64,000 nucleotides of DNA, taken from NCBI RefSeq assembly GCF_900103365.1, contig NZ_LT629703.1, forward strand, positions 3,534,001 to 3,598,000. Reading direction: 5' to 3'. Below the pieces are notes generated by a model that was given only the letters and a program-made list of their open reading frames with translations, was not told the origin of the DNA and searched no databases. Each line of letters starts with the position of its first letter. The first letter of the stretch is position 1. Positions 38,764-47,831 of this stretch are shown in pieces. The translations under genes and the position numbers were made by a program. Source of the stretch: Afipia sp. GAS231. Lineage in GTDB: Bacteria; Pseudomonadota; Alphaproteobacteria; Rhizobiales; Xanthobacteraceae.

Positions 38764-40255
38764 GGACTTTCCCGACCTTGGATCGCGGAAGGTCGTCCCA
38801 GATTTCGATCTGCTTCGGCGTCTTGATACTGCCGACCCGCTGCTTGACGAAGGCGGCCAGCGCTGACGCATCGATGCTGTGGCCGGCGCGAGGCTGCACC
38901 ACCGCGACGATCCGCTCGCCCCATTTGTCATCGGGCAGGCCGATCACGGCGCAGTCCTGCACCGCCTCATGGGCCCGCAGCGCGTTCTCGACTTCGATCG
39001 AGTAGACGTTGAAGCCACCAGTAATGATCATGTCCTTGGCGCGGTCGACGATATACAGGTAGCCGTCGCCATCGATGTAGCCGATGTCGCCGGTGTGGTG
39101 CCAGCCGTGCGCCGAAGCCTCCGCCGTGGCCTCGGGATTTTTGTAGTATCCCTCCATGACCAGCGAGCCGCGCACCACGATCTCGCCGCGCTCTCCCTCA
39201 GGCAACAGATTGCCATCGGCATCCATGATCCCGGCCTGGACCAGCGGGCTGATCCGCCCGGCCGAGGACAGCCGCTCCATCGCGACCGTGCCGTCGGGAT
39301 GGTAGTGCGCGTCGGGCGCCATCATCGAGATCATCATCGGCGCTTCGGTCTGCCCGAAAAGCTGTGCCATCGGCCCGATTCGCCGCAACGCCTCCGCAAG
39401 CCGCGCGGCCGATATCGGCGCCGCGCCATACCAGAAGCATTGCAGCGAGGAGAGTTTCGCGGAATCGAGCTTCGGATGATCGAGCAGCATGTAGATCACG
39501 GTCGGCGGCAGGAACGTGTGGGTGACGCGATAGCGCTCGATCAATTCGAGGAATTCGCCGATATCGGGGTGGTGCATAATCACGATGCGGCCGCCGAGCG
39601 CCATGATCGGGAAACAGAGCACGCCAGCGGCATGGGTCAGCGGCGCCAGCGCGAGATAGACCGGGCGGCCCTTGAACGGGTATCCCATCAGCGTCAGCGC
39701 GGTCATGGCCTCGATGTTGCGCCCCGACAGCATGACGCCCTTGGGCTTGCCGGTGGTCCCGCCGGTGCCCGGGATCATCGCGAGGTCGTCGACCGGCGCG
39801 CGCTGATAATGGTCGTCGGCGACGCCGGACAGCCAGCTTTCGAATGAGCGCGCGAACGGCAGCTCGGCATCGAGGCAGACCAGCGCGCGCAGCTTCGGCA
39901 GTTCGGAGCGCACCGCTTCGACCATCGCGGCGAAGCTCGAATGAAACAGCAGCAGGCTGCAGTCGAACTGGTCGAGGATGAACCTGTTCTCGGCTGCCTC
40001 GTTGCGCGGATTGATCGGACACCAGACCGCACCTGCGCGCGAAATGCCGAACACGCAGGCAAAGGCGAGCGGGTCGTTGCCGGAGAGGATCGCAACTTTC
40101 TCCCCGGCCGCGATATCAGATCCAGCGAGCCCGCGCGCGATCCGGCAGCTCAGCCGCTGCACCTCGCGATAGCTGAGGTCGCGTCCGTCCATGGTCAGGC
40201 AAGGCGCGTCGGCGCCCAGCGACGCGCCTTTGTCGAGGTAATCGATGAAGCGCAT
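38708..40255 (-). CDS. Acyl-CoA ligase (AMP-binding), 3' end replaced by IS30 sequence
   Basis: ANL-family ligase activating a carboxylic acid through an acyl-AMP. Motifs: IPGTGGTTGKPKGVML (P-loop), FWYGAAPISAARLAEAL, LFGQTEAPMM, HTGDIGYIDGDGYLYIVDR and GGFNVYSIEVENAL. The catalytic C-terminal Lys survives in PRSKVGKVRR. The current frame continues into the IS right end for RRVQLIAATHSANFSAGV, giving 515 aa; the original had 517 aa ending LKPDIRARLADRSGSPGVPS. It may still work because the swap is after the key Lys. Start ATG 40255. Last gene of the minus-strand operon from 42275. Confidence 0.88.
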   Translation of the reverse strand: MRFIDYLDKGASLGADAPCLTMDGRDLSYREVQRLSCRIARGLAGSDIAAGEKVAILSGNDPLAFACVFGISRAGAVWCPINPRNEAAENRFILDQFDCSLLLFHSSFAAMVEAVRSELPKLRALVCLDAELPFARSFESWLSGVADDHYQRAPVDDLAMIPGTGGTTGKPKGVMLSGRNIEAMTALTLMGYPFKGRPVYLALAPLTHAAGVLCFPIMALGGRIVIMHHPDIGEFLELIERYRVTHTFLPPTVIYMLLDHPKLDSAKLSSLQCFWYGAAPISAARLAEALRRIGPMAQLFGQTEAPMMISMMAPDAHYHPDGTVAMERLSSAGRISPLVQAGIMDADGNLLPEGERGEIVVRGSLVMEGYYKNPEATAEASAHGWHHTGDIGYIDGDGYLYIVDRAKDMIITGGFNVYSIEVENALRAHEAVQDCAVIGLPDDKWGERIVAVVQPRAGHSIDASALAAFVKQRVGSIKTPKQIEIWDDLPRSKVGKVRRVQLIAATHSANFSAGV

Positions 40256-40311
40256 GATCAATCCTGTTGGGCAAAGGCGGGTGGCGCGGGGCCGCACCAC
40301 CCGCGATCAAC

Positions 40312-41433
40312 TCAGTCGTGCACGGTCACGATCGGCTTGCTGACCAGCCCGAAGCTGCGCAACTGGCCGAGCAGTTCGCGATACCCGAACGCCTGGCATC
40401 CCGATGCAAAGCCGGTCCGCTTCGGCGGCTGTTGCAGCAGCGCGAACGCCGCATAGGCCTGCAGCATGCCGGTCTGCTTGTAGTTGCAGTTGCCGTGGAT
40501 CACGCAATGCGCACGACCGAGCGGCCCGGACGCGTAGACCGAATCGATCGAGGTGTTGATGCGCGGATTCTCGCGTGGCGGCATCGAGGCCTGCAAGGTG
40601 GCGGCGATGTCGGCGAGCGCCTTTTCCTGCTCCGCCGGCGGCAACGGCTTGATCTTCTCCTTCACCATCTGCGTGGTCTGCACCACGCCTTCCATCACCG
40701 GGCGGGCGAGAACGCCGCCGAGCACCCGGCAGTTGCTCACGCGCGGATCGTTCTTGAACCAGACTGGATGCGCGGTGCCGCCCCACGGCACCGCGATCGC
40801 GGTCTCGTGCTGGCCGGGCACCACGACGTCGGCGCGCGCGGTGACGTCCCATTCGACGAACTTGTTCTGCTCGAGGTAGTACCAGTTCGCCTTGAGGATG
40901 GTGAAAATCGTCTGCGTCGAGGCGTAAGTCGGAAAGCCCTTCCAGAACACCAGGATGTCGAGGGTGTCGAGGCCCGGCGTTTCCAGGCAAATGTTGGCGG
41001 CGATTTCGCCGGTGGTGTACATCTGCGCGAGGTTCGGCGACAGCAGCAGGCCTTTCTCGGCGAACTTGGCGCCCCAGCGCTCCTGCGCGTGCAGGACCCA
41101 GTCCTGCTCGCCCGTCGTGTCGGTGTAGTGGCAACCAGCCTGCAGCGCGGCCTCCACGACCTCCGATCCATGCTTGATGAACGGGCCGACCATGTTGCTG
41201 ACGACCCTGGCTCCCCTGAACAGTTTTGTCAGTGCCTCGACCGTATGCTCCACGCCTACGACTTCGTAGTCGGCGGTCTCGATGCCGGGGATCTTCTCCA
41301 CCACCGCCTTCACCTTGGCGGCATCGCGGCCCGCGGCAATGAAGGGGATGTTGTACTCGCGCAGGTACTCGCAGACCAGGCGGCCGGTATAGCCGGACAC
41401 GCCGTAGACGACGACGGGCTTCTTCTCACTCAT
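40312..41433 (-). CDS. Saccharopine dehydrogenase-like NAD(P)-binding protein
   Basis: 373 aa with a Rossmann start VVVYGVSGYTGRLVCEYLRE (G-x-x-G-x-x-G) and the saccharopine-dehydrogenase-like GARVVSNMVGPFIKHGSEVVEAALQAGCHYTDTTGEQDW. I recall related proteins carrying DUF5938. The substrate is unknown; with the neighbouring SDR and acyl-CoA ligase it may act in breakdown of a lipid or isoprenoid-like acid. ATG 41433 is the first conserved residue; the longer frame runs into the SDR gene. Confidence 0.8.
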   Translation of the reverse strand: MSEKKPVVVYGVSGYTGRLVCEYLREYNIPFIAAGRDAAKVKAVVEKIPGIETADYEVVGVEHTVEALTKLFRGARVVSNMVGPFIKHGSEVVEAALQAGCHYTDTTGEQDWVLHAQERWGAKFAEKGLLLSPNLAQMYTTGEIAANICLETPGLDTLDILVFWKGFPTYASTQTIFTILKANWYYLEQNKFVEWDVTARADVVVPGQHETAIAVPWGGTAHPVWFKNDPRVSNCRVLGGVLARPVMEGVVQTTQMVKEKIKPLPPAEQEKALADIAATLQASMPPRENPRINTSIDSVYASGPLGRAHCVIHGNCNYKQTGMLQAYAAFALLQQPPKRTGFASGCQAFGYRELLGQLRSFGLVSKPIVTVHD

Positions 41434-41471
41434 GTCGTATCCTCCGAAATGATTTTCTGTTTGGCTCGTTG

Positions 41472-42275
41472 TTACATGCCCATGCCGCCGTCGACCGGCA
41501 GTCCGATGCCGGTGATGAAGCGCGCCTCGTTCGAGCACAGGAACACTGCGGCGTCGCCGATGTCGCTGACCTCAGCGAGGCGGCCGAGCGGGGTTTGCTC
41601 CACCACCGAACCCACCGCTGCGTTGACGTCAGGCGCGAGCCCGACCTTGACGATGTCATTGGCGAGCTGCAGGCCCATGTCGGTCGGTATCAAGCCCGGA
41701 TAGATGCAGTTGACGCGCACGCCGTAGCCGAGCTTGCCGGCTTCCATCGCCCCGACCCGCGTCATGCGGTCGACCGCGGATTTGGTGCCCGAATAGACCG
41801 CGATGCTCGGAAAGGCGATCGTTGCCGCGACGGAGGCGATGTTGACGACCGCGCCGCCCTTGCCGGCGGCGCCGCCGGGCCGCATCGCGCGGAAGGCGTG
41901 CTTCATGCCGAGCACGGTGCCGACGATGTTGACGTCGCACATCCGCCGCGCGTCCTCGGCCCTGACCTCGCTGACCAGAGAGGTGATCTCGATGCCGGCG
42001 TTGTTGATGAGGATGTCGTAGCCGCCGAGCGTGGAGACCGTCGCGGCCACGGCCCTCTCCCATTGCGCGTCATCGGTGACGTCGAGCTGGACGAATCCTG
42101 TCGCGACGCCTTCCTTGGCGATGGCCGCAGCGCTGGCCTTGCCGGCGTCGTCCAGGATGTCGCCGATCATGATCGAGGCGCCGGCCCGTGCCAGCGCTTG
42201 CGCAATCGCAGCGCCAATCCCTCGGGCGCCACCGGTGACCAGGGCTTTCTTGCCTGCAAGGCTCTTCCCACTCAT
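41472..42275 (-). CDS. Short-chain dehydrogenase/reductase
   Basis: 267 aa, classical SDR. Cofactor motif VTGGARGIGAAIA (TGxxxGxG), DVTDDAQW, ILINNAGIE (NNAG), catalytic Ser in VNIASVAATIAF and YSGTKSAVD (YxxxK), and a C-terminal GLPVDGGMGM. GDILDD after beta-2 suggests NAD preference. Probably oxidises or reduces a hydroxy intermediate for the pathway of the two downstream genes. First gene of the operon, 324 bases from the divergent TetR gene. Confidence 0.9.
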   Translation of the reverse strand: MSGKSLAGKKALVTGGARGIGAAIAQALARAGASIMIGDILDDAGKASAAAIAKEGVATGFVQLDVTDDAQWERAVAATVSTLGGYDILINNAGIEITSLVSEVRAEDARRMCDVNIVGTVLGMKHAFRAMRPGGAAGKGGAVVNIASVAATIAFPSIAVYSGTKSAVDRMTRVGAMEAGKLGYGVRVNCIYPGLIPTDMGLQLANDIVKVGLAPDVNAAVGSVVEQTPLGRLAEVSDIGDAAVFLCSNEARFITGIGLPVDGGMGM

Positions 42276-42287
42276 GACGTACTCCTC

Positions 42288-42321
42288 CGTTGCTGGTGAT
42301 TGATCGTTGCTGGTGATTGAT
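42288..42321. repeat. 17-bp tandem duplication before the SDR gene
   Basis: CGTTGCTGGTGATTGAT occurs twice with no gap (42288-42304 and 42305-42321), in the leader of the SDR gene. Confidence 0.85.
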
Positions 42322-42436
42322 TGGTGCTGCGGCTGATCCGCGGCGCAGCCCGGCACTGCACGGCTTCGCGCGGTCGCGGCCATCGGTGCGGGCCTTGGGC
42401 CGCACCCAGCGAAACATTCCTCCCCGATCGGACATC

Positions 42437-42451
42437 TTGACGACTGTCCAA
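42437..42451. promoter_or_regulatory. TetR-type operator, copy 1
   Basis: TTGACGACTGTCCAA, a degenerate version of TTGACA-nn-TGTCCAA seen in copies 2 and 3. Confidence 0.55.
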
Positions 42452-42478
42452 ATTATTTTTCCGAGCCTCGGCCAAAAT

Positions 42479-42494
42479 CTTGACACTTGTCAAG
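42479..42494. promoter_or_regulatory. TetR-type operator, copy 2 (perfect palindrome)
   Basis: CTTGACA-CT-TGTCAAG: 7-bp arms pair perfectly around a 2-base centre. Midway between the SDR operon and the tetR gene. Confidence 0.65.
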
Positions 42495-42500
42495 AACGAA

Positions 42501-42516
42501 TTTGACAGTTGTCCAA
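42501..42516. promoter_or_regulatory. TetR-type operator, copy 3
   Basis: TTTGACA-GT-TGTCCAA, two mismatches from symmetry, 22 bases (about two helical turns) from copy 2, so dimers could bind on one face. Confidence 0.6.
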
Positions 42517-42599
42517 GGAAGTGGTTGTGAGGAGATGGAGCTATCAGCCGTCGGCGCGGTATAAGCCGTTGAAAGATCGGGGCTGAGGAAAGGGATGTG

Positions 42600-43238
42600 A
42601 TGGCGCGGCAGGCGACGGGGGCGGCCCAACGGGTCGCGGTGGCGGCCGAGACACTGCGCGACGAGAAGTTCAATGCGCGGCGGATCGAGCTTGCCGAGGC
42701 CGCGCTGGAAACACTCGGAGAGCTTGGCTTCGCGCGCACCAGCCTGCGCGAGATCGCACAGAATTCCGCGTTCACGCACGGCGTCTTTCACTACTATTTC
42801 AGCGACAAGCTCGACCTGATCTGCTGCTGCGTCCGCCACTACAAGGCCAAATGCGTGACGCGATATGACGAAGTGGTCACTACGGCAAAGAGCCGCGACG
42901 AATTGACCGAGGGCTTCCTCGCCAAGCTTGCGGCGACGCTACGGGACGAAGCCCGCATGCACCGGCTTTGGTACGACCTGCGCTCGCAGGCGATGTTCGA
43001 AGCCGCGTTTCGCAAGGACGTGCTCGAGATCGACAAGAGCCTGGAAGCGATGATCTGGCGCATCGCTTCCCGCTACGCCGAGCTCGGCGGCAAACGGCCG
43101 GCGTCGTCCCCCGCCGCGCTCTATGCGCTGCTCGACGGCCTGTTTCAGAGTGCGTTGCTCAAGCACCTCGCAGGCGACGAGACAGCGGTCCCCGACATGC
43201 TCGACGAAGTCAGGCGCCTGCTGCCGACGATCTGCTAG
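42600..43238 (+). CDS. TetR/AcrR-family repressor
   Basis: 212 aa. The N-terminal HTH is clear: IELAEAALETLGELGFARTSLREIAQNSAFTHGVFHYYFSDKLDLI. The C-terminal ligand domain is helical and diverged. Divergent from the SDR / saccharopine-DH-like / acyl-CoA ligase operon with three operator-like sites between, so it most likely represses both and releases when an acyl-CoA or its acid binds. ATG 42600, with GTG 42597 directly before; GAGGAAAGGG is upstream. Confidence 0.9.
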   Translation: MARQATGAAQRVAVAAETLRDEKFNARRIELAEAALETLGELGFARTSLREIAQNSAFTHGVFHYYFSDKLDLICCCVRHYKAKCVTRYDEVVTTAKSRDELTEGFLAKLAATLRDEARMHRLWYDLRSQAMFEAAFRKDVLEIDKSLEAMIWRIASRYAELGGKRPASSPAALYALLDGLFQSALLKHLAGDETAVPDMLDEVRRLLPTIC

Positions 43239-43330
43239 AGCGTTTTCAAGCGAAGTGGTCGCCGGTTCGCGTAAAGAAAACGCGTCAAAGCAAGAGAGTT
43301 GAGCCCGGTTCTGATTCAATCAGAACCGAT
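43237..43330. repeat. GCGTTTTC-type dispersed repeat (copy 1 of 3)
   Basis: AGCGTTTTCAAGCGAAGTGG then CCGGTTCGCGTAAAGAAAACG, ending with a perfect palindrome CGGTTCTGATT-C-AATCAGAACCG (43306-43328) that may end tetR transcripts. Other copies: about 49358-49445 and, inverted, 55436-55500. Confidence 0.75.
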
Positions 43331-43426
43331 AAGGCTCTAATGACTGCGACCAGCGGGCTGCGAGGAAACGCGCGGACGCGTCGCGGCTGGCTTCTCTTTA
43401 ATGGTGATCGCACCGAACGCGAAACG

Positions 43427-43888
43427 TTACGCCGCGCTGGCCGGCGGCAGCGCCAGCACCGAATAGATCGCCTGGGCGTCGCGCGAGGCGCGCAGTTTCT
43501 TGGCGACATCCTGGTCGCGCAGCAGGCGTGCGATCCGCGCCAGCGCCTTTAGGTGGTCGGCGCCAGCGCCTTCCGGCGCCAGCAGCAGGAAGATCAGATC
43601 GACCGGCTGGCCGTCCATGGCCTCGAAGTCGATCGGACGTTCGAGCCGGGCAAAGAATCCGAACAGCTTTTCGAGTTTGGGCAGCTTGCCGTGCGGGATG
43701 GCGACGCCATAACCGACGGCAGTGGTGCCGAGCTTCTCGCGCTGCAACAGCACCTCGAACACCGAGCGCTCGTTCTGCCCGGTCAGGGTCGCAGCCCGCG
43801 CCGCCAGTTCCTGCAGCGCCTGTTTCTTGCTGATGACCTTCAATGCGGGGAGAATCGCCTCGGGTGCGACCAGATCGGTAATCGTCAT
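43427..43888 (-). CDS. ptsN: PtsN, EIIA-Ntr of the nitrogen PTS
   Basis: Regulatory phosphocarrier, 153 aa. The phospho-accepting His66 is in GVAIPHGKLPKL; DGQPVDLIFLLLAPEG and DHLKALARIARLL are family segments. In Proteobacteria EIIA-Ntr links PTS-Ntr phosphorylation to K+ transport and nitrogen/carbon balance. It follows rpoN and hpf on the same strand, the usual gene order. Confidence 0.95.
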   Translation of the reverse strand: MTITDLVAPEAILPALKVISKKQALQELAARAATLTGQNERSVFEVLLQREKLGTTAVGYGVAIPHGKLPKLEKLFGFFARLERPIDFEAMDGQPVDLIFLLLAPEGAGADHLKALARIARLLRDQDVAKKLRASRDAQAIYSVLALPPASAA

Positions 43889-44117
43889 GGGGCGTTCCGA
43901 GGTGAATTGAACCGTCAGGTTGCGAGATAGGATTTAGAACCGTGGCGTCAAGAAGATGAGACGGGAGGCGGGCTTAGGCCCGGGTCCCGATTTGGGGGCT
44001 TCTACTCCAACGCATGGCCGGTGCCAACTCCCGAAGGGCTCGTTCTTGCACCCTATGCTTAAGGCGGCGGACCATAGGTAGGGCGGCCGGGGGCGTCAAT
44101 GCTGTCCGGCATATATG

Positions 44118-44717
44118 TCAGGGGGTAACCGCCGGGGGGTCGACCCAGCCGACATTACCGTCGGTGCGCCGGTAGATGATGTTCAGCCGGCCGCTGGAAC
44201 CGTGCTGGAACACGATGCAGGCAGCCCCCGTCAGATCGAGCTCCATGACGGCCTCGCTGACCGAAAGCCGCTTCAGCGCCGTGGTCGCCTCGGCGATGAT
44301 GACGGGGCTGTAGGCGGCGACCTCGTCGTCCTCGGCGGGCGCCTCGATCACATAGCTCGGCGCGTCGAGCGTCGGCGCGGTCATCTCGGCGAGCGCGGCG
44401 GAAGCCGCATAGGTCTTGCGGGCGGAGCGGTCCTTCAGCCGGCTCTTGTAGCGGCGCAGGCGCTTCTCGATCATCAGCAGCGCCTGGTCGGCGCTGGCAT
44501 AGGCGTCGGTGGCGTTCGAATCGGCTTCCAGCGTAATCCCGGAATCAAGGTGCAACGAGCAGTCGGTGCGGAAGCCAAAACCGTCCTTGCTCAGCGTGAT
44601 GTGGCCGGAATAGTTGCCGTCGAAATATTTTCGCAGGACTTCATCGGTGCGCTCGCTGACGCGCGAACGAAGCGCTTCGCCGACGCTGATGCTCTTCCCG
44701 GAGATTCGAAGGGTCAT
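44118..44717 (-). CDS. hpf: Long-form ribosome hibernation-promoting factor
   Basis: 199 aa. The N-terminal HPF/YfiA domain (MTLRISGKSISVGEALRSRV to about residue 100) binds the 30S decoding site; the C-terminal domain from about 140 (LKRLSVSEAVMELDLTGAACIVFQ, then NIIYRRTDGNVGWVDPP) dimerises 100S ribosomes in the long-HPF type. Lies between rpoN and ptsN. Confidence 0.93.
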   Translation of the reverse strand: MTLRISGKSISVGEALRSRVSERTDEVLRKYFDGNYSGHITLSKDGFGFRTDCSLHLDSGITLEADSNATDAYASADQALLMIEKRLRRYKSRLKDRSARKTYAASAALAEMTAPTLDAPSYVIEAPAEDDEVAAYSPVIIAEATTALKRLSVSEAVMELDLTGAACIVFQHGSSGRLNIIYRRTDGNVGWVDPPAVTP

Positions 44718-44774
44718 TGGATGCCTCGCTGGATGCCCACCACGCTGACGTTGCTAGTGGAGCATGATCGATTC

Positions 44775-44797
44775 GGAAAACCAGTACGTGGTTTTCC
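44775..44797. repeat. Hairpin in the rpoN-hpf gap
   Basis: Perfect 9-bp stem GGAAAACCA / TGGTTTTCC with a 5-base loop, inside a GCATGATC...GGATC-type repeat. Confidence 0.65.
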
Positions 44798-44851
44798 GGA
44801 TCGCACGCACTCTACGGGGATTGAGACTATCGCGATTTGACGCGAACGCAA

Positions 44852-46513
44852 TCAGGCTGGAGCTGTATCGCGGGAGCGATCGGAGGAGGTGGCGGGGGCG
44901 GAAAGGGCATTACCGAGCATGCTCTGTTTGTCGCGGCGACGCTGCACCGACGATGGAATACGCATCGCTTCGCGGTACTTCGCGACGGTGCGGCGGGCAA
45001 TATCAATGCCGGTCTCGCGCAATCGTTCCACGATGGTGTCGTCGGAGAGGATCGCGGCCGGGGCTTCTGCGTCGATCAGCCGCTTGATGTGATGGCGGAC
45101 GGCCTCCGCCGAATGGGCCTCGCCGCCGTCGGCGGATGCGATCGAGGCGGTGAAGAAGTATTTTAATTCAAAGCTGCCGCGGTTGGTCGCCATATATTTG
45201 TTGGCGGTCACCCGCGACACCGTCGATTCGTGCATCTGGATCGCGTCCGCCACCGCCTTCAGGTTCAGCGGCCGCAGATGCGCGACACCATGGGTGAAGA
45301 AGCCGTCCTGCTGGCGCACGATTTCGGTGGCGACCTTCAGAATGGTGCGGGCGCGCTGGTCGAGCGCGCGGACCAGCCAGGTCGCATTCTGCAGGGCATC
45401 GGTGAAATAGGATTTGTCGCCGTCCTTGCGGATCGTCTTCGACAGCTCGGTGTAATAGACCTGATTGACCAGCACGCGCGGCAAGGTGTCGCTGTTGAGC
45501 TCGACATGCCAGCCGCCATCGGGACCGGGCCGCACATAGACGTCCGGCACCATGGTCTGCGTCCGCGCCGAGCCGAACTTCAGGCCGGGCTTCGGATCGA
45601 GCCGACGGATCTCGCCGATCATGTCGGTGATGTCCTCGTCGTCGACGCCGCACAGCTTGCGCAGCGAAGCAATGTCGCGCTTGGCGAGGAGATCGAGATG
45701 TTCGACCAGCGCCTGCATCGCGGGATCGTAGCGATTGAGTTCGCGCAGCTGGATCGCGAGGCACTCGCTCAAATTGCGCGCGCAGACGCCGGGCGGATCG
45801 AATTTCTGCAGCACCGCGAGCACCGCGTCGACATCTCCTTGCGGGGCGCCGAGCCGTTCGGCGGCCTGCCCGAGATCAACAGGCACGTAGCCGGCGTCGT
45901 CGACCAGGTCGATCAGGTACTGGCCAATCATCCGTTCGGCAGGCGAGGCGAACGCGACCGCGAGCTGCTCGGCGAGATGGCTGCCGAGCGTCACTTCGGC
46001 GGCGACGAAAGCTTCCAGATTGTAGTCTTCGTCGTTGGAGGCGCCGCCGCCCCATTCCGTATAGGCGGTGGGCGCGGCGTCCTGCGCCACGCGCGCGGCG
46101 GCTTCGGCGGGTTCTTCGGTGAAGACGTTGTCGAGCGGGGTGTCGAGCGTCTGCTCGATTTCGGTGCGGGTGCCGAGATCCCGGTTCAGCCATTCTTCCT
46201 GGCCGGGCTCGAACGAATCGCCGGCGGAACCGCCGGGCATGTCCGACGCCTCGCCGCCGGAATCGTCGCCATAACTGGCGGAATCACCGGAATCGGAGAA
46301 TTCGGCGCGTTCCGGGGCCGCTGCCTCGCCCGCGACAGGGGTTTCGGGGCCGTCGCTGGCGCGCTCCAGCAGCGGATTGCGCTCCAGTTCCTCCTCGACA
46401 AAGGCCGAAAGGTCGAGATTCGACAGCTGCAGCAGCTTGATCGCCTGCATCAGCTGCGGCGTCATAACCAGCGACTGCGACTGGCGGAATTCTAATCTCT
46501 GCGTCAGAGCCAT
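44852..46513 (-). CDS. rpoN: RNA polymerase sigma-54 factor RpoN
   Basis: 553 aa. Region I is Gln-rich (LEFRQSQSLVMTPQLMQAIKLLQLSNLDLSAFVEEELERNPLLE), region II acidic (about 50-170), then core binding and DNA-binding regions ending in the RpoN box ARRTVAKYREAMRIPSS. Serves nitrogen-regulated promoters with enhancer-binding ATPases. Upstream is lptB, downstream hpf and ptsN, the classical Gram-negative cluster. Confidence 0.96.
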   Translation of the reverse strand: MALTQRLEFRQSQSLVMTPQLMQAIKLLQLSNLDLSAFVEEELERNPLLERASDGPETPVAGEAAAPERAEFSDSGDSASYGDDSGGEASDMPGGSAGDSFEPGQEEWLNRDLGTRTEIEQTLDTPLDNVFTEEPAEAAARVAQDAAPTAYTEWGGGASNDEDYNLEAFVAAEVTLGSHLAEQLAVAFASPAERMIGQYLIDLVDDAGYVPVDLGQAAERLGAPQGDVDAVLAVLQKFDPPGVCARNLSECLAIQLRELNRYDPAMQALVEHLDLLAKRDIASLRKLCGVDDEDITDMIGEIRRLDPKPGLKFGSARTQTMVPDVYVRPGPDGGWHVELNSDTLPRVLVNQVYYTELSKTIRKDGDKSYFTDALQNATWLVRALDQRARTILKVATEIVRQQDGFFTHGVAHLRPLNLKAVADAIQMHESTVSRVTANKYMATNRGSFELKYFFTASIASADGGEAHSAEAVRHHIKRLIDAEAPAAILSDDTIVERLRETGIDIARRTVAKYREAMRIPSSVQRRRDKQSMLGNALSAPATSSDRSRDTAPA

Positions 46514-46606
46514 GGAGGCGAGAACCGATCCCGTGAAACTTGGTCCGATTCTTGCTTATCTTAGTCCACAGCCCTTGTACACGGCTTGACGCCGACTAAA
46601 AATGGG

Positions 46607-47656
46607 CTAGAGGCGGAATTCCTCGCCAAGGTAAAGGCGGCGGACATCGGGATCGTTGACGATCTCCTCCGGACTGCCTTCGGTCAAGATCTGCCCCGCA
46701 TAGACGATATAGGCGCGATCGGTCAGGCCGAGCGTTTCGCGCACATTGTGGTCGGTGATCAGCACGCCGATGCCGCGGTTGGTGAGGTGGCGGACCAGAT
46801 CCTGAATGTCGCCGACCGCGATCGGGTCGATGCCGGCAAACGGTTCGTCGAGCAGCATGTAGTTCGGACGCGTCGCCAGCGCGCGCGCGATTTCGACGCG
46901 GCGGCGCTCACCGCCGGACAGCGCAATCGACGGCGATTTACGTAAGCGCGTGATGTTGAATTCCTCGAGCAGCGAATCGAGTTCTTTCTCGCGCTTCTTC
47001 TTGCTGGGCTCGACGACTTCGAGCACCGCGCGAATATTCTGCTCGACGGTGAGGCCGCGAAAGATCGAGGCTTCCTGCGGCAGGTAGCCGATGCCGAGCC
47101 GCGCACGCTGGTACATCGGCAACTTGGTGACGTCGTGGCCGTCGAGTTCGATGGCGCCGCGATCCGCCTTGATCAGCCCGGTGATCATGTAGAACACCGT
47201 GGTCTTGCCGGCACCATTTGGACCCAAGAGACCGACCGCCTCGCCACGCCGGACATAGATGCTGACGCCGCGCACGACCTGGCGGGTACCAAAACTCTTT
47301 TCCACGCTATGCACAGCCAGATAGCCCGGCCGCTTGATGAAACGCGGGGCGGCGGCGCCATTGGTCTTGGGGGCCTGCGCCTTGGGCGCCTGAGCCCTTG
47401 GCGCTTGGGTATTGGGGGCCTGGACCGGGGCCCGGGCGCGCGGCGGCTCCTCGTGCGAAGGCTCCACGGCCGGCCGCGGCAGTTCCAGCCCCGGCACCGG
47501 CGCCGCGCGCACGATCGGCGGCGCGTCGCGCACCGGGCTCGTCAGCATGTTGCCGAAGGAGTCGCCGAGCGCGGTAATGTCCTCCCGCGACCGCGCAAAC
47601 CCTGCCGGCCCGCGTTTCGCGGGGCGCCGACGGAACATGCCAAGTAAATCCACCAT
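46607..47656 (-). CDS. lptB: LptB, LPS export ATPase, with Pro/Ala-rich N-terminal extension
   Basis: ATPase of the LptBFG exporter that drives LPS to the outer membrane. ABC motifs: [18 protein letters not shown] (Walker A), [16 protein letters not shown] (Q-loop), [15 protein letters not shown] (signature), [15 protein letters not shown] (Walker B), LITDHNVRE (switch His). The canonical domain starts only near residue 110; before it is a low-complexity stretch with [13 protein letters not shown] repeats that the 241-aa Escherichia coli LptB lacks. I chose ATG 47656 ([12 protein letters not shown]). Immediately precedes rpoN. Confidence 0.93.
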   Translation of the reverse strand: MVDLLGMFRRRPAKRGPAGFARSREDITALGDSFGNMLTSPVRDAPPIVRAAPVPGLELPRPAVEPSHEEPPRARAPVQAPNTQAPRAQAPKAQAPKTNGAAAPRFIKRPGYLAVHSVEKSFGTRQVVRGVSIYVRRGEAVGLLGPNGAGKTTVFYMITGLIKADRGAIELDGHDVTKLPMYQRARLGIGYLPQEASIFRGLTVEQNIRAVLEVVEPSKKKREKELDSLLEEFNITRLRKSPSIALSGGERRRVEIARALATRPNYMLLDEPFAGIDPIAVGDIQDLVRHLTNRGIGVLITDHNVRETLGLTDRAYIVYAGQILTEGSPEEIVNDPDVRRLYLGEEFRL

Positions 47657-47831
47657 CCCGCTTCGCTGAGCCCTTCGCGATGATCCGCGATGCGTGCGCC
47701 GGCGAATCAGATCGCCTGCGAACCATGAATGGATGTCCCCAAACACCCCATCGTGCCAGCCGTAGATACAGGCTCGCACCATCAGCTTCAACCATAGACG
47801 GCTTAAATATTATTTAAGCCATTGATATATC

